Below are positions 55,618-64,000 of a stretch of DNA of 64,000 nt, one piece after another. Position 1 is the first letter of the stretch. Each line of letters begins with the position of its first letter. The translations under genes were made by a program, and so were the position numbers. The stretch is from Centrapalus pauciflorus (taxonomy: Eukaryota; Streptophyta; Magnoliopsida; Asterales; Asteraceae), in contig JAANYP010004787.1 in assembly GCA_020465985.1 (NCBI GenBank), forward strand, positions 359,823-423,822. The letters are read 5' to 3'. The notes under the pieces were generated by a model. The model saw only the letters and a list, made by a program, of their open reading frames with translations, did not search any database and was not told the origin of the DNA.

Positions 55618-57124
55618 TACATGGAGCCATGGAGGTGAACGACTGAATATGCTCGGAGTACTTGCTAAACAACAAACTAAAAACAAGAGTTGATTTGTAT
55701 ACAACAAGACACAATAATCTCATTATAAGATGACTATCGTACATTCAAAATTGAATTTTAATTACTTTCATAATAAAAAAGTTAGTAAGCATATGACAAT
55801 CACTTTATGTGAAATTGTTATTGTATAAAAAGAATTTATTGTATATAAATTACCTCGATAAGATTCAACTATTTGAACCATTGACTATAGCCATAAACAA
55901 CTTATTCAACTATATTACACCTCACCAAACGTACGATTGTTTTAATTTATTTGATAGATAAAGCTATATATTTAATTCTAAAAATATATTTCTGATAGAG
56001 TCGAAATAAAAATTGTTCATATCACGTTATATTTTAGAGATTTCTATGCAAAAGGACCTCAACTTGTCAGCTTTTTTTCGATTAAAACAAAAACAATTTT
56101 CATTGTACAAGAAACTCTTAACCGTTACAATATTACAAATTTAAGATGTGACTGGTTATAACAGATTGTCATGTTTACGTGAGACACACGTGGCAAAAAT
56201 GCTTAGGTGACAAACACTTGACATCTACATGACAAATATGTGAACAAAAATGTGCATATTTTTTAATTTTAAAAAATTAAAAACAATAATCATAAGTATT
56301 CTTGTTTTAGTTTGGAAATCTTCATCGTAAATAAGCTCGTCGGATTAAAACCATCCACACCACCGACTCCGCCCATCATTTACGTCTCCGACCTTCTTTA
56401 CGTCTTTAGCCATCTTGAAAAAATAGCAGAGATCCAAACTAGTTCAGCGTATTTGTCTCCAGTCATCATCTTACTCATATTCAGATCTAATTTAGAACCC
56501 TTCGATTTTTTTGGATAATCAAAATCCAGACCTGTAATCAAATAAGACGAATGTGTGTGAAGCTTGATTATCATTTACGCTTTATCCTTCATATTTTGTG
56601 TATGCATGTGTTAGGATTACTATTATTCAAGCTTTAAACAGTTCTTCAAGAATGTTAGGGTTTCTATTATTTGAATGTTAGGGTTACTGTTCTTCAAACT
56701 TCGAGTGACTCTTCATGTGTGTATGTGTGTGTATGTATGTTTGATGTGCTTGTTTTACCGATGCTAAGGTTTTTATTTGCAAGCTTTGATCTTGGTTATC
56801 ATTGCATATCTTCAATAGGTTTCAAGACGTAGGCTTTCATTTGGGTTTCATCATCTTCAATGGGTTTCATCAACTGAGTTGTCTTCAGATTTGGTTTTAT
56901 CATCTTCATTGAGTTTTATTTATACGCTTTGATTTAAGTTTTGGTTTGTGTTTGTTTCTTCATATTTGTGTTTGTTTCTATAATGGGTTTCATAATCGAG
57001 TTGTTTTTCAAATTTTGTTTCATCATCTTCATGAAGGACGGAGTTGGTCACCGTGGTGGCCGGATTTAGTGACGGTGGTGGTCACGTTCATTAAATGATA
57101 AAGAACCCGACTAATAATTATAAA
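55618..57124. other. Gene-free region with T-rich degenerate repeat
   Basis: No supportable gene. Between about 56780 and 57060 the phrase GGGTTTCATCATCTTCA and variants recur, giving a loose repeat of unknown origin. Confidence 0.4.
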
Positions 57125-57330
57125 GGTAAATTACAACTTTCGTCCCTGTGGTTATACATAAATTATGGATCCCGTTCTTTTTATGTCGAAATTACAATTA
57201 TGATACTTATGGTTGGTTTTTTACTATGGTTATTATCCTTTAATTTGACTATCCTTTATTTTTAAGTCACCACTTTGCTCTTAAGGATGTTATAAGATAA
57301 GATAAAACACTTTAGTTTTTACAAACTGTA
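57125..57330. mobile_element. One-ended copy of the GGTAAATTACAA MITE-like repeat
   Basis: GGTAAATTACAACTTTCGTCC through TGTCGAAATTACAATT, split here as GGTAAATTACAAC and CGAAATTACAATT, follows the left half of the element at 7692-8146. No inverted second half is seen. Confidence 0.45.
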
Positions 57331-58113
57331 TGATAAAAATAAAATAATAATAATTTAAATATTTTTCATTCACACTTTTACTTTTAGAAAAACACCCACA
57401 TAATTAAACACTCACATCCCCGCTCTTTTTATCCATCTCGATCTCTAAAAAACTTGTCACCACTATTAACACTGTTGGTCCGTCCACCACCGTTACAACC
57501 ACCACAAGTAACAACCAGCGAGACACCTCTCTCTCCACACACTACACCACCGCACTACAATAATAATTTATTCCCATGGATTCCAAACAAAAACCGATAG
57601 ATGATCCATATCAGACACAATATCCAAATCAAGTCGATACATCATAGATTGAACCACGTTGAGAAAGGAAGATGAAGCTAGGTTGAGGCCAGATTTAGCG
57701 TTGGCGATGGTTTGAACTTCGAATAAAGCATCAACGACAACCAATCTCTTTTGCAGGGGCGGATGTAGGCTATTGCCTATGGTGGCATGTGCAACCAATC
57801 ATCTTCTAGCCATAGTGTAAATTTTTTATGTATTTTCATGGTGCTATCAGTGATTTTGTGGGTGCTACCTACTATTAAGTGAAATAAAACCCAGCGTGCA
57901 TCATATATGAAGTCAAGAAATCCATAAAAATTAAAAAGAAAACCAACAGATTAAACCTGATTCATGTATATTTTTGATTGATCATTGAATATATCATTTT
58001 AAATGATATACATGGAGAACATGAGAGGAGAGAGAGGAAACTTTGAATTCATAGCTTTGGAAATAATTGTGGGTGAACCCGATTAAAAACCCGCTTATTT
58101 TTTACATATTAAG

Positions 58114-58159
<46 letters not shown>

Positions 58160-58897
58160 TATTCTTGTAATTATATCATATAATAATAAGTTTTTTATTT
58201 GTTTGTATACATATGTATAATTGTTTGTCAAGTTTATAATTATTTTTTTTTATTTTGTACTCATTTATGGTTTGAATCATTATAAATTTTGTTCATTTAG
58301 GTTTAACGATGATCTCGAAATAAAATTTCATCATTTAATTAAACATTTATTATAAATAGGTTCCACGAAACCCCACGGTTTTCCCCACCAACCCGACGGG
58401 GATCCCCGTCAAAGCCCACAATTATTTTAAGTGGGGACCGGATGACCAATCCCCGTCCGGTTGTTATTCCTAGTGCCACCAGTGGAATGATTTTCTGCAT
58501 CCACCACTTTTCTTTTGTCCTTCGTTTCAGATCTGAAAAACCCGTCGACTCCCTCATCTCGGTATCTTTTCGTTCTATGAAATCGGTGCCGATCAGTTCG
58601 TTCTATGAAAGTAATGTCGATCTGTTCGTATATGAAACCAACGACCTCACCTCGAAATCTGTTCGGTGAAGACAAACTACGTCGATGTGAGAAGGGTGAG
58701 ACACAAACTACAGAGGAGAGGATGCCACGATGTGGTTGTCATAACCGGTGGTGACAGGTGACGGAGGAGCATCTAGAAATCAATGATCGATGATACTGGT
58801 TTGTAAGATTTCGACGACAAAATGAAAAAGTGAAGATGACAATGGTCGGTTTGGGTACAGAAAATGGAAAAAAGTGTGGCTTGAAATTGTGTGACAT
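57331..58897. other. Gene-free region with hAT end, TA microsatellite and GC-richer block
   Basis: CAGGGGCGGATGTAGG at 57757 looks like a single hAT-type end. A (TA)n run lies at about 58120-58158. A GC-richer block near 58366-58460 contains GGGGATCCCC. An open frame near 58427-58675 overlaps others on both strands and matches nothing I know. Confidence 0.4.
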
Positions 58898-59303
58898 GTT
58901 GCGTTTAGTTAAGGAAAACTAGTTATTTTTCAATTTAATTTTTCAAGTTATAGTTTTCTAGAAAAAACAAGGGTTCTATAATAAATAAAAACTTGTTTAA
59001 ATGATAAAGTTTTAGTTTTAAGAAAAATAAAATAGGTGATTATAAAATATAAAAAATAGGATATGTGATTGAAAAGTAAGAGAGAGAAATAGAGTATTTT
59101 AAAGAAATATAGGGTACACTAGGCAATATAATATTAAGAGAGAGTATGAAAAGTGGTATTTTAAAAAGTGAAATGAACAAATTTATGAAATTTTTGTTAA
59201 GCAAACAAATTTTCATTTTCTCAAAAAAATAAAAAATTTGAAAATTTTCATCAATTAAAAACAACGTGGCACTTTTTCAACGCAAATCAAAACACGCTCT
59301 AAA
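58898..59303. mobile_element. MITE of the GTTGCGTTTAGTT family with a second MITE end
   Basis: Starts GTTGCGTTTAGTTAAGGAAA and follows the reverse complement of 46738-47108. Its distal part (about 59258-59303), read inverted as GAGCGTGTTTTGATTTGCG and GAAAAAGTGCC, resembles the element end at 17232, so two repeats probably abut. Confidence 0.5.
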
Positions 59304-59902
59304 TAAATAATAAACCCTTGTTAGAGGGGTCCTTTAGGTTGTTGATTACGTTTCAGATTATTCGGTCTGATTACTTGGTTTTCAAGACGACACTTAAGCT
59401 GATAAATAGCCGAACAAAAATTTTTTTTTTTCCTTCCTTCACTTTTAAAATCATATTTTTTACTATTTAACTATAACACACAATTTATAGGAAAATATGA
59501 AATTCTATTCGCACCCGTTTCATGACGTGACATCCCATATCCCTCCTCCTTTCCGATTTGATATATTTTTATTATTTTAATATTTAAAAAAACTATGATG
59601 TGAAAAGGGCTAAGAAGGGCGGTAACATTTCCTAAATGATTAAAGTTTGTTAAATAGGACAAAAAGATCATATAATGGTTCATCAGACGGAAAACAAAAC
59701 CCAACTTATAATATTTAATATATATAATTAAATTCCTAAAATATATATAACCAAAACACTTTGAAAAACACACGATATTTGTTAATAAGATATATTGTTT
59801 AACTTGTTGGCCCTTGAATATAACATATTAATATCAATGTTTTATACTCGATTAAAAAATAAAATATTTTTCTTGAACAAGCAACCAAATAAGGATATCA
59901 AA

Positions 59903-60046
59903 AATCATAAAACAAAACAAAAAATTTGGGCCCGGTTAGTAACATGTTTTCGGTGAACATTGTTGTCGAAAACGAGAATCATAAAACAAAACAAAAAATT
60001 TGGGCCCGGTTAGTAACATGTTTTCGGTGAACATTGTTGTCGAAAA
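59903..60046. repeat. 74-bp tandem duplication
   Basis: AATCATAAAACAAAACAAAA through GTCGAAAAC occurs at 59903 and again at 59977 with, by eye, no differences over 70 bp. The unit holds TTGGGCCCGGTTAGTAACA, which looks like the end of a hAT-type MITE. Confidence 0.9.
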
Positions 60047-63000
60047 CAAGGTATTCTGAAAAACGCGTTCAGATCCATTGTTTTTTTTTATATTTTCAGT
60101 TTTTAATTTTCAAATATACAAAAACTTGAAAACACATTTTTGAGGTTTCAAATTTTGTTTTCAGTCTACTCACCTAAATTTATTTTATAAAGAGGAGTTA
60201 AGAATTAAAATACAAAAACTATTTATAACACATCTAAAGACATTTTTTAAAATGTGTTTTCCTAAAAACTATCATGTTTTTAGTTTTATTAAATACTCCA
60301 AATCAAAAATTCTACCTTGCTAAACCCCATCTAAATAATTTGAACCATATAAGGGGAAGTGGGGGAACCTTACTTGGAATGGACGGGTTGGCCAATTCGG
60401 TTTCATTCAACTCCTGTGATTATAGCTCAATTCCCCCTATATATTACCCATGGAGGAGAGAGAGTGTAACTCCATGGGTGATTAATAGTCGTTCGATCCT
60501 GTAGGATTTAATCTGAGCCGTATTAATTGATTTACTTATGTTAAAGCTTACTGTACAACCTATTAAAGCCTTTCCAAAATCAATGGCAATCCACCGTAAC
60601 CACCCTCCGTAAATTCTGATGTCGTGCAGAAAACCACCTCATAAGCATATTTCAACTCCTATAAGCCTATCCCCATGTTTGCAGAACCACTCTCCAGTCT
60701 CCATATCTCCCTCTTTGGTAGCATACACACATAAACACACAGTCACAGAAGAAGAGAGTGGGGGACAGAATAACACAAAGAAATAAAGAAGACGACTTCG
60801 GTGCTGGTGGTTTTCATTACAAAAACGAAGCGGAGTATCGTAGTTATCGTTTTTGATTGAGCGTGGATGAGTTTTTTCGATGATTGGTATTTCAATTGTT
60901 GTTTTGGTTGCCAACAACAGGTGAGGTCGACAATCAATGGTTAAAACAAGAGGTTTATTAGTCGAAAAGTATCACCGGGAGAAGGGTCTCATACCGGTCC
61001 TCTAGCATCGCAGGTTAGTCTTTATGTCATGTTTTCTCTCGCCGTTAAGTACACCGCTTTCAACTTTTGTTGTTCATTGATTTTACAAGTCAAATGAAGC
61101 TGTTTAATGACATTAGTAATCATAAATAATTAAAATGGTTGTAAACTTGTAATTGACTTTATTGTCATTTATGAAGTTGTTTGATGACCAGCGATGGTGG
61201 TTTTCATTACCAACCCTAGACCCGGGATGGACCGAATTGATCAGACGGCAGAAGCAGGACGATTGGGAGACATTTGCGTTTGCAGAGATAGAAAGATAGA
61301 AGGAGAGGACTAGGTTCGCTTCAAGTACGATGCCGATACCTTCTGGTAATTTTGAGTCTATTTCCAAATTCATCATTTTTGTTGTCAAATTGATTTACAT
61401 GAGTTCATAGATTTCAATCAGTTTGTTTTGATTTCTTTACGAAATGATTGTGTGTAATTGATGCTAAATTGGTTTTGTAGATAACCTCAATTTCTAGCGT
61501 TTGAGTGCACAATCACAGTCCATTTTCCAGGTGAAATAATCAAATATGAGGTAAAGATTCCCATGATAAAGTTGATTTTTTTTTTTTAATTCTCCACACC
61601 ACAAAAGAGCCAGCAAATTGCGTTGGGCAACAATATGGATGATGAGAGGCAAGAACTTTGTTAACCGAAGATTTTGAGAAGCTTAGCAATAAAATCAGGT
61701 ATTCAACCACAAAATGTTGAAGAATGCATAGTTCTCTTTTATTTGACCTGAAAGGGTAAACTAGATTTGTGATTTTTAGATGTGGGTGCATTTGATTAGG
61801 TAAATGAATTTTAATTTTCACAAGAAAATTAAAGGTTTTAATTTCAAAATTTAAAGATTGACAGTTTGACATTGATTTTGTTAGAGATTAATTGGAAATA
61901 TGTTTGGTTTTCGTTTAGTTTTTTTTCCGAGATAGATTACACAAACGAATGATTTTATGGAAGTGGATGCAACTCTAAAATGTGCTTTCTCGGTTTTTTT
62001 TGCTCTTCTTGATTTGAAGTTAAAAGGAGCATCAAAGATATTGCAAGTTTTGGGGTTTGTATACTACAAATTTGACATAATTTTTTTTATATGATTGATT
62101 CGTTTGTCATCAATGGTGATGTTTATTTAAATTGGGAGTTGATTTATGGTAACTACAATAAACTCAAACACTCACCTTTCTTTATCACAATTTATTTCAT
62201 TTTGGTTTGGATCTCAATGTTTCTCCCTTAGCTATATAATTGGAAAAAAAAAATGATCCTTCAAGTCTTCAACTGTACATTTATGATAGCAGGGGCTACT
62301 AATTGTAATATTTGTAGCGTGTTTGCGGTAATTATGTGTCTTTGAAGCTATTTCATTAGGGTTGCCATGACTACATTTATTTTCTTTCGGTAAGCATCGG
62401 TTATCTAAATAGCTAGCTTAATAACTTTTGTGGCTGCATTTGATCTATCTAGGATTGGTCAAAAACATGGATTTATTTTTGTATAAATTGGAGCTCTTAT
62501 TAAAATACTTATCGGGGCTACGTGTGGGTGGATCTGTATGGGTACCATATTTTAGTTTGTCTACAGATACTTTACACTTCCTGCCACCTTTACACTTCCT
62601 ACCACCATTGAAGAGTATTAATCTGTTTTAACTTGCATGTCTATTGTACTCGCCTGAAAATAATTTCATCAATCATGATACATGTTTATTATTATTATTT
62701 TTTTGATAGTGAATTGCAGAATAGGAATCGGGGAAAGTAAAAAAATTGTGAACATATCATTGTTAAACGAATGATCTCTACGGTTAGTGAACCTTACTTT
62801 TATTCAACATTGTTTTTGTTTTGTTCTATATGTTCTCCTTAACCATGGATTCATGACGATTTTTTATATGATGTAGTCTATAATTGTTTTACGATATGTT
62901 CAATCGACCATATGGATGAAGGGGAGTTCATATATAAACTATGGGGCATTTGAACTTTTGTGCTTAAGTTGTCGAATATTAAATATTTCTTTGGTTAAAG

Positions 63001-63827
63001 AAAATCAACCTTTTGTTTATAATTTTGGTCTATGGTGTTGCCAAAAAAATGTTGTTTTTTGAAACTAAACATTTAAAGCTAGTATCCAACCCACGTTGCA
63101 AATCGTTCTTCTATAGTTCTACGTACTATCTGGTATTGTACAAAGAGGCATGCCAAGTACGATTCCAGCAGCCACGATGGGTTCTGTTACCAAGCATCGA
63201 GGGGCATTTCTTTAAAGATATGTTGAAGCATAAATACTTCAGGGAACAACATGAGTACTAATCAACGGCGAAGAAGTAAAAGATGAATCGATAGTCTAAT
63301 TAGATCGATCTAGTGAATAAGGTATTCACCATATTGCAATTTTCTTTCTTTTTGCTTAATATGTAACTTGCTTCTCTCGATATGGCAGATCCGTGAAATT
63401 TACGAGTTGTCATGATGTATGACTTATATGATTTTGATTTCAATTTTATATCTTTAGCCATCATAGTTTTATGTTTCAGATAATAGCATTTCTATTTAAT
63501 TGTTTTGGCCATCAAAAAGTCTTTACTCTGAAAGAGTTCAAAGGAATTGGATCTCTGTTTGTACATTTGTTTTTAGGGGAATAAGTGATGATGAGTCAAT
63601 AGAATCATGCATCTACAATGCATAAATTTGTTGCACTGAGTGAAAAAATTAGCTTTATAACACATTGGTTGTGGCCCTAAAGCCCCCAATTTAGTGTCTT
63701 CATTTCTTAACAAGACGTCGTGATTTTTTGTTGTAATTATGTTGCTTAGTAACATAAGAATCAAAGAATGTAAATTTTACTGAGGTTTTGTGTACCTTAT
63801 GTCTTGCATACCATTGTTACCATAATG
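60047..63827. other. Gene-free region
   Basis: Several short open frames (for example 63013-63261) occur but none shows a recognisable domain, splice-supported extension or conserved motif. Similar phrases (GGTGGTTTTCATTAC at 60808 and 61196; TGAAGxTGTTTxATGAC at 61095 and 61171) hint at an old local duplication. Confidence 0.4.
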
Positions 63828-63945
63828 TTATATATTTTGATCATCATATTGAGGAATCGGTGGAAAGGTGCCTTGACATATTGTGAGGCCATTTCTATGT
63901 TAATACAACGTCATGTACTTATAGACAACAAAGTCAGACCTGACA
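63828..63945 (+). pseudogene. Fragment resembling 40S ribosomal protein eS4 (RPS4)
   Basis: In one frame it reads ILRNRWKGALTYCEAISML then IQRHVLIDNKVRPDK, which follows the N-terminal region of plant eS4 (ILRNRLKYALTYREVISIL, QRHVLVDGKVRTDK) with several substitutions. eS4 is a structural protein of the small ribosomal subunit. The invariable next block of eS4 is not there: the frame continues with unrelated residues and stops at 63995. No upstream part of the gene is recognised. I read it as a decayed or captured fragment, about 39 codons; a diverged exon of a gene continuing past the window is less likely because of the stop. Confidence 0.65.
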
Positions 63946-64000
63946 AGTTAGCTGACAAGTTAAAGATCAAGTCATCATGGATCTTGATTGTATAACCCTT

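Noticed and set aside
58427..58675. Overlapping open frames on both strands near 58.5 kb as a small gene
   Set aside because: No domain, no splice or start support, and frames on both strands are equally open.
63013..63261. 82-codon open frame as an exon of a gene including the eS4 fragment
   Set aside because: Its sequence does not resemble eS4 or any family I know, and no splice signals connect it with 63828.

Overview
The window is nuclear DNA of a flowering plant, most likely a core eudicot. It is very AT-rich, its genes have GT-AG introns, and the gene families (a CHR12-type chromatin remodeler, a BKI1-like brassinosteroid regulator, plant carboxylesterases) and transposons (CACTA and hAT MITEs, Helitrons, a Ty1/copia element) are plant types. 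The sequence does not identify the species.

Five or six host genes sit in a sea of transposable elements. From the left: the 3' part of a SNF2 chromatin-remodelling ATPase (plus strand, eight exons visible, about 1-4426); a single-exon BKI1-like gene (minus, 8535-9479); a single-exon gene resembling membrane-associated kinase regulators (plus, 33649-34359); an eight-exon gene for a secreted malectin-like plus leucine-rich-repeat protein (minus, 34727-37931); and two related single-exon class-I carboxylesterases on the minus strand (40049-41035 and 52467-53420), separated by 11.4 kb of transposon-rich DNA. A short fragment resembling ribosomal protein eS4 lies at the right edge. The host genes do not form one pathway. 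BKI1 and the kinase-regulator-like protein share a short sequence block, and the two esterases look like a dispersed tandem pair.

The mobile DNA is unusually legible, with ends and target-site duplications readable for many elements. It includes a 490-bp hAT-type MITE with an 8-bp duplication; a 3.4-kb fold-back element (10631-14063) with about 617-bp terminal arms around arrays of a 21-bp repeat built on a 10-bp palindrome; a four-layer nest of two Helitrons, a MITE and a SINE (15565-16937); a 2.9-kb Mutator-like element whose gene joins a FAR1-type zinc-binding domain, SWIM finger, AT-hook-like segment and OTU protease domain but lacks the DDE transposase core; an apparently intact Ty1/copia element (28047-32518) with 135-bp LTRs differing at one base; two more long Helitron candidates; a 2.3-kb hairpin element interrupted by a CACTA MITE; and a second member of that CACTA family inside another MITE. 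The least interpretable parts are about 21.6-28.0 kb and 55.6-63.8 kb, where I see mostly AT-rich spacer and transposon fragments.
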